DNA from: Novosphingobium olei
Lineage (GTDB): Bacteria > Pseudomonadota > Alphaproteobacteria > Sphingomonadales > Sphingomonadaceae
DNA: 64,000 nucleotides
Direction: 5' to 3'
NCBI RefSeq assembly: GCF_012927405.1
Contig: NZ_JABBGM010000009.1
Span: forward strand, 86,810 to 150,809
Positions 45,727-54,078 of this stretch are shown piece by piece. The notes under the pieces were generated by a model. The model searched no databases. It worked only from the letters and a program-made list of their open reading frames with translations, and had not been told where the DNA came from. Both the position numbers and the translations under genes were made by a program. Position 1 is the stretch's first letter. The number at the start of each line of letters is the position of its first letter.

Positions 45727-47076
45727 TCAGTCGAACCAGATCTTCGGTTCGCCCGCCCGGCCGAGCATCAGTTCGGTCAGCGCCCAGACACAGGCGTCGG
45801 CGCGGTCGGGCGATCGGCCCGGCCCCTGGTAGTCACCCCCCGGCATCAGCCCGCACAGCTCGTCCTCGAGCCGGGCGAACATGCCGGCGTGGCGCACGCG
45901 GCCCGCCTCGTACAGCGCGGCGACGGGTTCGGCCCGGGCGCTCTTGCCCCGGCTCGCGTGCACCAGCCGCAGCGGCAGGGTGTGGCTGGCGGCGTGCAGC
46001 ACCGCGCGCACCATGTCGCCGCCCTGGTTGGCTTCGGCCACCACCCGGTCGGCGGACCAGGCGCGGGCGGCTTCGGCGGTGGCGCGGGCCCAGCGCTCGG
46101 GCGTCGCGTTCTCCACCGATGCATCGGCCAGCACGCGGCCCACGCCGTCGGCGCCCAGCCCGCAGACCACGATGCCGCACGCATCGCCCTCGGCGCTGGC
46201 CGGCGGGTCGACGCCCACCACCACCCGCGTCACCGGCGGCGCCGCCATCTCGCGCGATCGCTCGATCGTCGCGCGCGACCACAGCGCGCCGGGAAAGTTG
46301 TCGATCAGCTCGCCCTCGATCTCCTGCCGTCCGATCAGCGTGTCGTCATAGTTGCGGTGCATCGCCTCTACGAAGCGCGCCGGCAGGTTCTGCGCGTTCT
46401 CGTACGTGCTGCCCCGCGTGATGGCGGTGCGCCCGTCGTCGGCCTCGCGCACCAGCCGCGTCAGCAGCGCCGCCGCGCGCGGGGTGGTCGTCGCCACCAC
46501 GCGGGGATCATCGCCCAGCCGCAATCCCATCATCAGGTTGTCCCACGCCGCTTCGGCGCGGGCGGAGGCATTGTCCCACTTGGCGATCTCGTCGCACCAG
46601 GCGTGGCTGTGCTGCGGCCCGCGCAGCGATTCCGGCTCCGCCGCCGAATAGAGCGTCGCCTGGGCCCCGTTCGGCCAGACCAGCCGCCGCAGCGAGGATT
46701 CGAACACCGGCCGCCGCTGCGGCGCGTTCACCCGCATCAGCCCGCTTTCGCCCTCGACCATCACCGCGCGCGCTTCGCCCAGATTGGCCGAAACCAGCGC
46801 AATCCGCGCCTCGGGATCGCGTTCGGCAATGGCGTTGACCCATTCCGCGCCGGTGCGCGTCTTGCCAAAGCCGCGCCCGGCCAGCAGCAGCCACACCCGC
46901 CAGTCGCCCGGCGGCGGCAGCTGCGAAGGCCGCGCCTGCAAACCCCAGTGCCAGGGCAGTTCCGCCACTTGCGCCTTGCTCAGCCGGCCGAGCGTCTTGC
47001 GCGTCTCGTCGGGTGCCCAGCTCAGCAGGCCGGTCAGGTCCAGCGGTTCGCCGGCCATGTCGGCGTTGCCCGTCAT
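45727..47076 (-). CDS. GTA gp2-like terminase large subunit
   Basis: 449 residues starting at the ATG that overlaps the gp1 stop (ATGA). Walker A is LAGRGFGKT at 65-73, Walker B AWCDE at 159-163. The C-terminal nuclease domain has acidic residues in VVVGVDPPAS and SPDRADACVWAL. It packages about head-full DNA. In GTAs this subunit does not recognise a specific pac site, so host DNA is packed at random. Confidence 0.93.
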   Translation of the reverse strand: MTGNADMAGEPLDLTGLLSWAPDETRKTLGRLSKAQVAELPWHWGLQARPSQLPPPGDWRVWLLLAGRGFGKTRTGAEWVNAIAERDPEARIALVSANLGEARAVMVEGESGLMRVNAPQRRPVFESSLRRLVWPNGAQATLYSAAEPESLRGPQHSHAWCDEIAKWDNASARAEAAWDNLMMGLRLGDDPRVVATTTPRAAALLTRLVREADDGRTAITRGSTYENAQNLPARFVEAMHRNYDDTLIGRQEIEGELIDNFPGALWSRATIERSREMAAPPVTRVVVGVDPPASAEGDACGIVVCGLGADGVGRVLADASVENATPERWARATAEAARAWSADRVVAEANQGGDMVRAVLHAASHTLPLRLVHASRGKSARAEPVAALYEAGRVRHAGMFARLEDELCGLMPGGDYQGPGRSPDRADACVWALTELMLGRAGEPKIWFD

Positions 47077-47606
47077 GCCTTGTCGCCCTGCGCCTGCGCC
47101 GCGCCTTCGGCCCTTGCGGCGGCGAGTTCGGCGTTGCGCCGGTTCTGCGCCACGTCGCGCAGCGAAGCGATCTGCGCATCGAGCGAGGCGCGGATCGTGG
47201 CGACGTCGTCGTTGTCGCGCTGCGCCCGTTCGCGCGCCACCGTCTCGCGGTGTTGCGACAGCAGCCGCATGGCGTTGGCATTGTCGAACTTGCGGTCGTC
47301 GTCCTTGCCTTCGCCGAAGCGCATCCGGCGCAGCAGCTCCATTTCCAGGTGCTCGTACCCTTCGAGCAGGGCGGCGCGCCACGCCCGGGCAAAGTCCGCA
47401 TCCTGCCGCCGCGCCTTGTACGCCTTGCTGGTGTCGACCTTCGCGGCGGCGGCGGCGGCCGTCACGTTCGAACTTTCGGCCAGCGCCGCAAGGAAGGGCT
47501 GCTGCCAGCGCGTGCCACGCTTCGCGCGCTTGGCCGGCGTGGGTTTCGCTTGGGCACGGGGCGTCGTCCGGCGATTGCCGGTCGAACGCCGATCCTGGTC
47601 GGCCAT
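47073..47606 (-). CDS. GTA gp1-like terminase small subunit
   Basis: 177 residues. A basic N-terminal leader is followed by a helix-turn-helix-like unit (FLAALAESSNVTAAAAAAKV, residues 38-57, then YKARRQDADFARAW) and a long helical oligomerisation part. This matches terminase small subunits and RcGTA ORFg1. It is the first gene of the cluster, with an 80-base leader after the predicted promoter. Confidence 0.8.
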   Translation of the reverse strand: MADQDRRSTGNRRTTPRAQAKPTPAKRAKRGTRWQQPFLAALAESSNVTAAAAAAKVDTSKAYKARRQDADFARAWRAALLEGYEHLEMELLRRMRFGEGKDDDRKFDNANAMRLLSQHRETVARERAQRDNDDVATIRASLDAQIASLRDVAQNRRNAELAAARAEGAAQAQGDKA

Positions 47607-47684
47607 GAACCATCCTCGTGTTGCGGGTGCGGGTGAAATCGGGCGGGCGGGGCGGTCGCCTAGGACGACTCACCCTGTGTCGAT

Positions 47685-47699
47685 GTTCTTGTTATGTAC
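47685..47699. promoter_or_regulatory. LexA-box-like site overlapping the GTA promoter
   Basis: The plus strand reads GTTC-TTGTTAT-GTAC, one base away from the alphaproteobacterial SOS box GTTC-N7-GTTC. It covers the -10 element and the likely start point of the cluster promoter, the usual place for a repressor. Confidence 0.45.
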
Positions 47700-47721
47700 C
47701 CATTGGGCCTGCTGAAGTCAA
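47693..47721 (-). promoter_or_regulatory. Candidate promoter of the GTA cluster
   Basis: On the minus strand TTGACT (47716-47721) and TACATA (47693-47698) are 17 bases apart. The predicted start near 47686 leaves an 80-base leader. It is the only good -35/-10 pair upstream of the cluster. Confidence 0.55.
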
Positions 47722-47827
47722 GAGCAAAGTGCCATATCGGTTAATCGAACCGCTTGCTGGCGCTTTGTCCGCAGGTTGGCTAAGCGGAGGCCGCACTGCA
47801 TTGCAGCACGGACGGGACGGGCCACGA

Positions 47828-48466
47828 ATGCTTCGCCGACTTTACGACTGGACCATTGCCAAGGCCGCGCATCCGCAGGCCGAACTCTGGCTTGCGCTGG
47901 TCGCCTTCCTCGAAGCCAGCTTCTTCCCGGTGCCGCCGCACCCGCTGCTCGGCCTGATGTGCCTGGCCGAACCGAAGAAGGCGGTCCGCTTCGCTGCCAT
48001 CGCCACGATCGGGTCGGTGCTGGGCGGCCTGCTCGGCTATGCGATCGGCCACTTTCTCTACGACAGCGTCGGCACGCAGCTCCTCGCGCTGCTGCACCTC
48101 ACCGAAAGCTTCCCCAAGGCGGCGTGCTACTTGCGCGAATACGGGGTCGAAATCATCGTCATCAAGGGCGCCACGCCCATCCCGTTCAAGCTGCTGACGA
48201 TCACCGCCGGCTTCATTTCGATGCCGCTGGTGCCCTTCATCCTCGCCAGCCTCGTCTCGCGCTCGATCAGCTTCATGATCGTGGGCGTGCTGTTCCGCCT
48301 GTTCGGTGCACCGATCAAGCGGTTCATCGACAAGTATCTCGGCCTCGTCACCGTGGGCTTCGTCGTGCTGGTGGTGGGTGGGTTCATCGCCGCCTCGATG
48401 CTCGGCGGCGGCGGCAGCAAGCAGGCCGACGCCAGGTGCGAACACGCCGCGCCGATCCAGCCCTGA
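47828..48466 (+). CDS. YqaA/DedA-type membrane protein (VTT domain)
   Basis: 212 residues with about five hydrophobic helices. AFLEASFFPVPPHPLLGLM near residue 29 is the re-entrant VTT/DedA pattern, and GVEIIVIKGATPIPFKLLTI the second block with the conserved Pro and Lys. Such proteins are lipid scramblase-like or transport-like in the inner membrane. The start at MLRRLYDWTIAKA follows GCCACGA and is divergent from the GTA cluster. Confidence 0.82.
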   Translation: MLRRLYDWTIAKAAHPQAELWLALVAFLEASFFPVPPHPLLGLMCLAEPKKAVRFAAIATIGSVLGGLLGYAIGHFLYDSVGTQLLALLHLTESFPKAACYLREYGVEIIVIKGATPIPFKLLTITAGFISMPLVPFILASLVSRSISFMIVGVLFRLFGAPIKRFIDKYLGLVTVGFVVLVVGGFIAASMLGGGGSKQADARCEHAAPIQP

Positions 48467-48650
48467 GCCGGGGCTGATCCGCGCTGCCTCGCGCGCTGCC
48501 AATCGTCAAGAATTCCTTTGCGCAACAAGGGCGATGGTCCGATCTTGACGCCAATCGGGTTTGTGCAATCCTGTGCTGCGACATCCAGGTTCATCAGGGC
48601 CTGACCGCGTGTCCCGGCCAGGCCCCTCGCTTGCGAAAGGAGCAGAGGGC

Positions 48651-48935
48651 ATGGGAAGCAGCCAGTTCGGTTCAGGCGATTTTGGCCGGCAGTTGGAAGG
48701 ATTCGGGCTCACCACCATTCAGATCCACTACTACATGCCCGATCACCCCAGCCTGCTGCAGATGTTCGCCTTCCAGCAGGAAGATCTCGCCCCGCGCTTC
48801 CCCCGCCTCGAACGCTTCCTCGATCACTGGCGGCGCGAAATCGAAGCGACGCTCCATTCGATCCGCATCGCGCACAAGCACCTGATCGGCCCGCAGGAAT
48901 GGCGCGCCGTCGACGGCGTGATCACGATCAACTAG
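48651..48935 (+). CDS. usg: Usg-family protein
   Basis: 94 residues with AAAGGAGCAG upstream. The Usg family, known from the trpF region of Caulobacter, shows DHPSLLQMFAFQQEDLAPRF and LDHWRREIEATLHSIRIAH here. It is small, soluble and of unknown role. No trp gene is nearby, so the Caulobacter context is not kept. Confidence 0.88.
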   Translation: MGSSQFGSGDFGRQLEGFGLTTIQIHYYMPDHPSLLQMFAFQQEDLAPRFPRLERFLDHWRREIEATLHSIRIAHKHLIGPQEWRAVDGVITIN

Positions 48936-48954
48936 CGCGCCTGAACCCCGCGCC

Positions 48955-49854
48955 TCACAGCCCGAACTGCAGGCCGTAGGCGAGGCCGAGCGAAACCTGC
49001 GTGCGGCGCCCGCGCTCGCGGATCAGCGCGGAACCGGCAGGCTCGCCGCCCAGCCGGTCGATCCCCGCCAGCGCCGTCACCGCGCTGCGGCGCGTCAGCG
49101 GGCGGGTCAGCGTGCCGCCAAAGCCATAGGAAACCAGCCCGCCGTCCGGGCGCGACACGGCAAGCCCGGTGCGCTGCGCCTGTGCCTCGTCCACGCCGAA
49201 GTACGTCTGGACGTAGTCCCGCCCCGCAAAAGTCGCGCGTGGCCCCACCGAATAGAGCAGCCGCCCGCTGCGTCCCGTACGCGCGATCTGCACGTCGCCG
49301 ACCAGGCCCTCGTGCCCGCCGAAGCCCTGTCGCAATTCGGCCCGCGCCCGCCACGCCATGCGCGGCCCGAAGCGCTTTTCCACGAAGCCGCCCGCTTCGC
49401 CCGCCACGCCCACGTCGCCCATCCCGCGCAAGGCGTCGCTTCCGCCCGCGATCTGGAATGGCGACCCGCCGTTGCGCTCGTTGCGGCCGAAGCGGATCTT
49501 GACAAGCGGCCCCGCCTTCCAGCCGTCGCGGTTGATCGCGTTCCAGCCCAGGCCGTCGCGCACCGACAGGAACAGCGTGTCGCCCTTGTTGACGCGGATG
49601 TCCGGAAAGATCGAGAGCGCCATGTCCTTCGATCCCTGCCATGCCGGCGACAGCACCGGCGCGATCCCCACGGTAAGCCGCCAGCCTTGCGCTTGCGCTC
49701 CGGGCGGCGTGCCGCGCAGCGCGGCGGCTGGCGGACTTGCGGGCCCGCTCTGCCCGGACGGCTGATCCTCCGCCAGGGCCGTCTGCCCTGCCAGAAGCGC
49801 GATAAGCGCGAGCGAACGGGATGCGAGAGCGCTGCGACGCCGCATGAGATCCAT
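48955..49854 (-). CDS. MipA/OmpV-family outer membrane protein
   Basis: 299 residues. A signal peptide (cleaved after ALA near residue 28) is followed by a low-complexity linker and a beta-barrel that starts RLTVGIAPVLSPAWQGSKDM and ends LGLAYGLQFGL with a C-terminal aromatic strand. MipA-type proteins sit in the outer membrane and in E. coli bind a murein hydrolase complex. It is monocistronic and divergent from the glutathione transferase gene. Confidence 0.85.
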   Translation of the reverse strand: MDLMRRRSALASRSLALIALLAGQTALAEDQPSGQSGPASPPAAALRGTPPGAQAQGWRLTVGIAPVLSPAWQGSKDMALSIFPDIRVNKGDTLFLSVRDGLGWNAINRDGWKAGPLVKIRFGRNERNGGSPFQIAGGSDALRGMGDVGVAGEAGGFVEKRFGPRMAWRARAELRQGFGGHEGLVGDVQIARTGRSGRLLYSVGPRATFAGRDYVQTYFGVDEAQAQRTGLAVSRPDGGLVSYGFGGTLTRPLTRRSAVTALAGIDRLGGEPAGSALIRERGRRTQVSLGLAYGLQFGL

Positions 49855-50037
49855 TCCCTTGTCTGCGCCGGCTTTGCTTGCGACCCGGCGGTTGTTCCGG
49901 CCCCCCAGCGGACCTGTGCCTCGGCGCCTGCCACAGCGCGGCCAACGGCGCTTTGCTCGATCATGTCAAAGCATGAAGGCGTCCGGGTCGGCTCTTCGCG
50001 CTTGCCACGCCGCGTGTCGGCCGTAGAACTCACAGCC

Positions 50038-50661
50038 ATGATAACACTCTACCACTGCCGCGATGCCCGCTCGTTCCGTGCCCTCTGGGCGCTCGAGGAG
50101 ATGGAGCTGCCCTACGAACTCCACGTCCTGCCGTTTCCGCCGCGCGCGCGGCACGAAGGGATGAAGGACATCAATCCGCTCGGCACCATCCCGGTGCTGT
50201 TCGATGGCGGCGAACGGCTCACCGAAAGCAGCGCGATCCCGCACTATCTCGCCACGCGCCACGGCCCCAGCCCGCTCGCCGTGGCGGTCGACGAGCCGGG
50301 CTATGGCGCCTACCTCAACTTCCTCGTCATGGGGGAGGCGACGCTGACTTTCCCGCAGACGATCCACTTGCGCTACGCCGTGTTCGCCCCGCCAGAGGCG
50401 CGCCGGCCGGAAATCGCGCGCGATTACGCCGAATGGTTCGGCTCGCGCCTGCGCAACGCCGAAACGATGATGGACGGGGATTTCGCGGCGGCTGGTCGCT
50501 TCACCATGGCCGACGTCTCGCTGGGCTATGCGATCAAGCTCGCGCTCTCGATCGGCCTTGCCGAATTCGTCACGCCGGGGATGCAGGCCTATTTCGAACG
50601 GCTCGCCGCCCGCCCCGCCTACGCCCGCGCGATGGCCGCGCAGAAGAAGGCGGAGGATTGA
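50038..50661 (+). CDS. Glutathione S-transferase family protein
   Basis: 207 residues. The thioredoxin-like half has LYHCRDARSFRALWALEEM (catalytic-site Ser or Arg region), NPLGTIPVLFDGG with the cis-Pro, and ESSAIPHYLA as the gamma-glutamyl-binding SNAIL-like site. The helical C-terminal half carries FTMADVSLGYA, the N-capping box. It may detoxify electrophiles. Confidence 0.92.
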   Translation: MITLYHCRDARSFRALWALEEMELPYELHVLPFPPRARHEGMKDINPLGTIPVLFDGGERLTESSAIPHYLATRHGPSPLAVAVDEPGYGAYLNFLVMGEATLTFPQTIHLRYAVFAPPEARRPEIARDYAEWFGSRLRNAETMMDGDFAAAGRFTMADVSLGYAIKLALSIGLAEFVTPGMQAYFERLAARPAYARAMAAQKKAED

Positions 50662-50668
50662 GCAGGCA

Positions 50669-51004
50669 TCAGCCGGCGATTACCGCGATCTCCAGCGCCG
50701 GTGCCCCGTCGGCCACGTCGATCAGCCGGTCGATGTTGGGATGCGCGCCCGGCTGCGCGCGCGCATCGGCGGTGATCTCGCCGAACACGGCAAGGCCGTG
50801 TGCTGCCGCCTCAGCATCCAGCCGGCCGAACGCCCGGCGCAAGTACTGGTAGACGGCCACCGATCCCTGCTTGCCCGGCGCATTGGGAATGGTCGCCACC
50901 ACGGCGCCTTGCGCATCGATCAGGTCGATCCGCGCCACGCCTGCGATCGGCGGCAACTGCTGCAGGTTGTCCTTGAACGAAGCGCCAGGCTCGATCCTGA
51001 TCAT
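50669..51004 (-). CDS. Hypothetical protein, last gene of the sphingolipid set
   Basis: 111 residues starting at the ATG that overlaps the stop of the SGNH gene (ATGA). It is acidic, with no signal peptide. The sequence has two beta-rich parts (VARIDLIDAQGAVVATIPN; ALEIAVIAG) and a central helix. No family was recognised. The coupling to an SGNH protein and to spt suggests a cytosolic accessory role, which is inference. Confidence 0.6.
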   Translation of the reverse strand: MIRIEPGASFKDNLQQLPPIAGVARIDLIDAQGAVVATIPNAPGKQGSVAVYQYLRRAFGRLDAEAAAHGLAVFGEITADARAQPGAHPNIDRLIDVADGAPALEIAVIAG

Positions 51005-51774
51005 CGCCGCGCGCTTTCGCCGCCGCCGCGCTTTACCGCTTCGGCGATCGCGGCCTTTGCGATCGGCTCCATCACGGCATAGCCCGCCGGTGTCGGGTGC
51101 ACCCCGTCCGATGCAAGGCCCGGCTTCATCGCCCCGCCTTCGCCCACCATCGCCGCATAGTAGTCGGCAAAGCCGAAGCCGCGCGCCTTGGCAAATTCGC
51201 GCAGCCAGCGATTGAGCGCCTCGATCTGCGCCGCCGGGCGATATTCGGGTTTCCACGGCGCGCCGCTCGTCGGCAGCACGCTGCCGATCACCACGGCGAT
51301 GCCGTTGGCGCGCGCGATGTCGGTCATCGCGGTGATCGTGTTGACGTATTCCTCGGCGCTGGTCGGCCCGGTGTTGCCCAGCAGGTCGTTGGTGCCGGCC
51401 ATGATGTGGACCACGCGCGGGCGCAGGCGGACCACGTCCTGGGTGAAACGCACCAGCATCTGCGGGCTGGTCTGCCCGGCGATGCCGCGGTTCACCACGC
51501 CGCTGGCGAACAGCGCGGGGCTGTTGGGGAGCCACCATTCGGTGATCGAATCGCCGATGAACACCGCGCGCGGACGGCCCGAAACCTGCTTGTCCGCCGC
51601 CTGGTACTTGCACAGCGCGGCCCAGTCGTTGCCCGCATTGCGGGGCAGCGCGCAGGGGTTCTCGACCATGGCGCTGCTGCTGCCCGCAACCGTCTGCGCC
51701 AGCGCGCCGGGCGCGGCCGCCAGAAGGGCCCCCAGGGTTCCCACTGCCGCCAGCGCGGCGAAACCTGTCCGCAT
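51001..51774 (-). CDS. Exported SGNH/GDSL-type lipolytic or esterase protein
   Basis: 257 residues. Signal peptide cleaved near ALA (residue 26). Block I is GDSITEW with Ser76; NRGIAGQTS supplies the block II Gly, MAGTND the block III Asn129, and DGVHPTPAGY the block V Asp/His. All SGNH residues are present, so it should be active in the periplasm. Its start overlaps the spt stop (TGATG), linking it to sphingolipid synthesis. Confidence 0.82.
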   Translation of the reverse strand: MRTGFAALAAVGTLGALLAAAPGALAQTVAGSSSAMVENPCALPRNAGNDWAALCKYQAADKQVSGRPRAVFIGDSITEWWLPNSPALFASGVVNRGIAGQTSPQMLVRFTQDVVRLRPRVVHIMAGTNDLLGNTGPTSAEEYVNTITAMTDIARANGIAVVIGSVLPTSGAPWKPEYRPAAQIEALNRWLREFAKARGFGFADYYAAMVGEGGAMKPGLASDGVHPTPAGYAVMEPIAKAAIAEAVKRGGGESARR

Positions 51775-52973
51775 CAGATGATGCCGACGGCCTTGCCGGC
51801 GCGTTCGAACATGCCGATGATCGTCTGCACCTGTTCGGCCGAATGTTCGGCACACAGCGAGCAGCGCAGCAGAGTCATGTTGGCGGGCGTCGCCGGCGGG
51901 CGCGCCAGGTTCACGTAGAGCCCTTCGCGCAGCAGCGCTTCCCACATCATCGCGCCACGCTCCAGGTCGGGCATGATGACCGAGATGATCGCACTCTGCG
52001 GCTCGTCGGTGCCCAGCTGGAAGCCCTTGTCCTTCAGCCCCTTGTGCAGCGTGCGGCTGTTTTCCCAAAGGTGCGCGCGCTTGTTGCCCGCATGCATCAG
52101 CTTGCGGATGCTGGTCGCGGCGGTGTGGACCACGCTCGGCGGCAGGCTGGCGGTGAAAACATAGGGGCGGCAGACCAGCCGCATGATCTCGAACTTGGGG
52201 TGGTTCGAAACGCAGAAGCCGCCGACCGTGCCGACCGACTTCGAGAACGTGCCGATGACGAAGTCCACGTCCTCCAGGCAGCCCTGTTCCTCGGCCACGC
52301 CGCGCCCGTTGGGGCCGATGAAGCCCATCGAATGCGCCTCGTCCACCAGCACCATCGCGCCGTTGTCCTTGGCAACCTTGATCATCTCCTTCAGCGGGGC
52401 GATGTCGCCCAGCATCGAATAGACGCCTTCCAGCACGACCAGCTTGCCCGCGCCTTCGGGAATGCGCTTCAGGCGCTTTTCCATGGCGACGATGTCGTTG
52501 TGCTTGAACGGGACCACTTCGGCATCGCCCATCTTGCAGCCGTCCCAGATGCTGGCGTGGCTGTCGATGTCGAGCACGATGTAATCGCCCTTGCCGGCGA
52601 TCGTGCTGATGATGCCAAGGTTCGCCTGGTATCCGGTGGAGAACACCATGGCATGGTCCATGCCATAGAACTCCTTCAGCGCATCCTCGCACAGCTTGTG
52701 CCCGGCATACGTGCCGTTCAGCACGCGGCTGCCGGTGGTGCCCGATCCGAATTCGTCCAGCGCCTTCTTGCCCGCATCGATCACGTCGGGGTCGAAGGTC
52801 ATGCCCATGTAGTTGTAGGTGCCGAGCAGGATCGTCTCGCGCCCGTTGCAGATCGCCTGCGTCGGGGAAAGCACGCGCTCCATCACCAGGTTGAACGGAT
52901 CGGTCACGCCGGTATCGAGCAGCGCGCGGCGCTGTTCGATCAGGCCGTCGAACTTGCTGAACAGGTCGGTCAT
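51774..52973 (-). CDS. spt: Serine palmitoyltransferase
   Basis: 399 residues. It condenses serine with a fatty acyl thioester to 3-ketosphinganine, the first step of sphingolipid synthesis. Lys245 in GTFSKSVGTVGGF forms the PLP Schiff base; DEAH at 211-214 and SHAS (His139) bind the cofactor. The spacing agrees with the Sphingomonas paucimobilis enzyme, about 20 residues longer. It is a soluble homodimer. The acp gene lies 14 bases upstream, as in other sphingolipid makers. Confidence 0.95.
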   Translation of the reverse strand: MTDLFSKFDGLIEQRRALLDTGVTDPFNLVMERVLSPTQAICNGRETILLGTYNYMGMTFDPDVIDAGKKALDEFGSGTTGSRVLNGTYAGHKLCEDALKEFYGMDHAMVFSTGYQANLGIISTIAGKGDYIVLDIDSHASIWDGCKMGDAEVVPFKHNDIVAMEKRLKRIPEGAGKLVVLEGVYSMLGDIAPLKEMIKVAKDNGAMVLVDEAHSMGFIGPNGRGVAEEQGCLEDVDFVIGTFSKSVGTVGGFCVSNHPKFEIMRLVCRPYVFTASLPPSVVHTAATSIRKLMHAGNKRAHLWENSRTLHKGLKDKGFQLGTDEPQSAIISVIMPDLERGAMMWEALLREGLYVNLARPPATPANMTLLRCSLCAEHSAEQVQTIIGMFERAGKAVGII

Positions 52974-52987
52974 GCGGGTATCGTCCT

Positions 52988-53227
52988 TCAGCCCTGCAGC
53001 TTGGTCACCGCGTCGATCAGCTGGCCATAGGTCTCGATCTCGGCCTGCTGGTTCATGCTGATGATGATGTCGAATTCGTCCTCGATCGCCGCGACGAAGT
53101 CCATCACGGTCAGGCTGTCCCATTCGAGGTCGCCGGCAAAGGTGGTCGCATCGGTGATGGCGATGCCCTTCTTGTTGAAGGGTTCGATCACTTCGGCGAT
53201 CTTCTCGGCGGTTGCGGCGCGATCCAT
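52988..53227 (-). CDS. Dedicated acyl carrier protein for sphingolipid synthesis
   Basis: 79 residues, acidic. LEWDSLTVMDFVAAI carries the phosphopantetheine serine (Ser38). It corresponds to the AcpR-type carrier next to spt in Caulobacter and sphingomonads, probably the acyl donor for serine palmitoyltransferase. It is the first gene of the acp-spt-SGNH-hypothetical run. Confidence 0.9.
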   Translation of the reverse strand: MDRAATAEKIAEVIEPFNKKGIAITDATTFAGDLEWDSLTVMDFVAAIEDEFDIIISMNQQAEIETYGQLIDAVTKLQG

Positions 53228-53403
53228 TTGTCTTGTCTCCACTGGGCCGGCTGGGCCCGGAACTGCTTGCCATCTCGCCTGCCAGACGAATGCGGCGGAA
53301 AAGCGGCCTTGGCGAAAGCCCGAGGGGCATGCGCTTGTCAAGGATGGCTGCGCCGTGCCATCCCTTCGATCGGGCCAGACACACGAAACCTTGGGGGAAA
53401 CAC

Positions 53404-53973
53404 ATGGCCGAAGGGGCAAAGCCGTCCGATCCGCAAGTGCTGGCCACGCCGTCGGTGCCATCGCCATCGGGCTTTTCCAACCACGCGATCCACCTCGTGC
53501 GCACCTCGCAGCAGATCAACCTGACGCTCAGCCAGATGGCCGATGCCAAGGCCTCGATCCTGATGGGGGCCACGTTCCTGGTGTTCACCATCGCGGTGGG
53601 GCAGGCGAAGAACGGGTCTCTGCCCTGGCCGCTCGCGGTGCTGGCGCTGTTCGCTTTCGCCTCGGCGCTGTGCGCAGTGTTCGCGGTGCTGCCCTCGGTC
53701 GGCAATCCGGGCAAGAACCGCATCCACGGCAAGCCCAACCTGCTGTTCTTCGGCACCTTCACCCAGATGGACGAAGATGCCTGGACCGATGACGTGGTGG
53801 CGCAATTGCGCGCGGACGAAACGATCTTCCGCACGATGCTGCACGATATCTACCAGAACGGTCAGGTGCTGCAGCGCAAGAAGTACCGCTACCTCGCGCT
53901 CGCCTACAAGATCTTCATGGCCGGGCTGTGCTGCACCGTGGCCGCGTTCATCGCCGAACGTCTCGCTAGCTGA
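53404..53973 (+). CDS. DUF5706 / Pycsar-effector-like transmembrane protein
   Basis: 189 residues. LSQMADAKASILMGATFLV (about 43-61) is the DUF5706 signature: a short amphipathic helix with D-x-K-A-S leading into the first transmembrane helix. A second helix follows (PLAVLALFAFASALCAVFAV) and a third near the end (YKIFMAGLCCTVAAF). In Pycsar defence the same domain is the membrane-damaging effector opened by cCMP or cUMP. No cyclase gene is next to it, so here it may be an orphan or have a housekeeping role. Confidence 0.75.
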   Translation: MAEGAKPSDPQVLATPSVPSPSGFSNHAIHLVRTSQQINLTLSQMADAKASILMGATFLVFTIAVGQAKNGSLPWPLAVLALFAFASALCAVFAVLPSVGNPGKNRIHGKPNLLFFGTFTQMDEDAWTDDVVAQLRADETIFRTMLHDIYQNGQVLQRKKYRYLALAYKIFMAGLCCTVAAFIAERLAS

Positions 53974-53982
53974 CCCAAAGCA

Positions 53983-54003
53983 TCCGGATTGGATTTATCC
54001 GGA
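53983..54003 (+). terminator. Hairpin after the DUF5706 gene
   Basis: TCCGGAT and ATCCGGA pair perfectly around a seven-base loop ten bases after the stop codon. There is no T tract. Confidence 0.4.
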
Positions 54004-54047
54004 AGGCGACCCTTCGGGGCTCGGCGTGGCCGATGAAACTTCACCGA

Positions 54048-54068
54048 ACCGGATCTGCCGGATCCGGT
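54048..54068 (-). terminator. Hairpin after divK
   Basis: ACCGGATC and GATCCGGT form eight perfect pairs with a five-base loop, eleven bases after the divK stop. Being symmetrical it could serve both converging genes. Confidence 0.45.
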
Positions 54069-54078
54069 CCGTTCCTCC

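Larger units (their letters stand above)
33523..47606 (-). other. RcGTA-like gene transfer agent structural cluster
   Basis: Nineteen genes run in one direction over 14.1 kb in the order terminase small, terminase large, portal, small membrane protein, protease, capsid, connector, small frame, DUF3168, tail tube, gp10, chaperone, tape measure, gp12, gp13, peptidase, gp15, DUF2793. This is the Rhodobacter capsulatus GTA order. All frames are open, most are joined by ATGA or GTGA overlaps, and base composition matches the chromosome. No integrase, repressor, replication or lysis gene is present, so it is a domesticated particle cluster rather than a prophage. Confidence 0.92.

Noticed and set aside
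33523..47606. Active prophage
   Set aside because: There is no integrase, repressor, replication gene, lysis cassette or attachment repeat, and composition equals the host; the order equals RcGTA.
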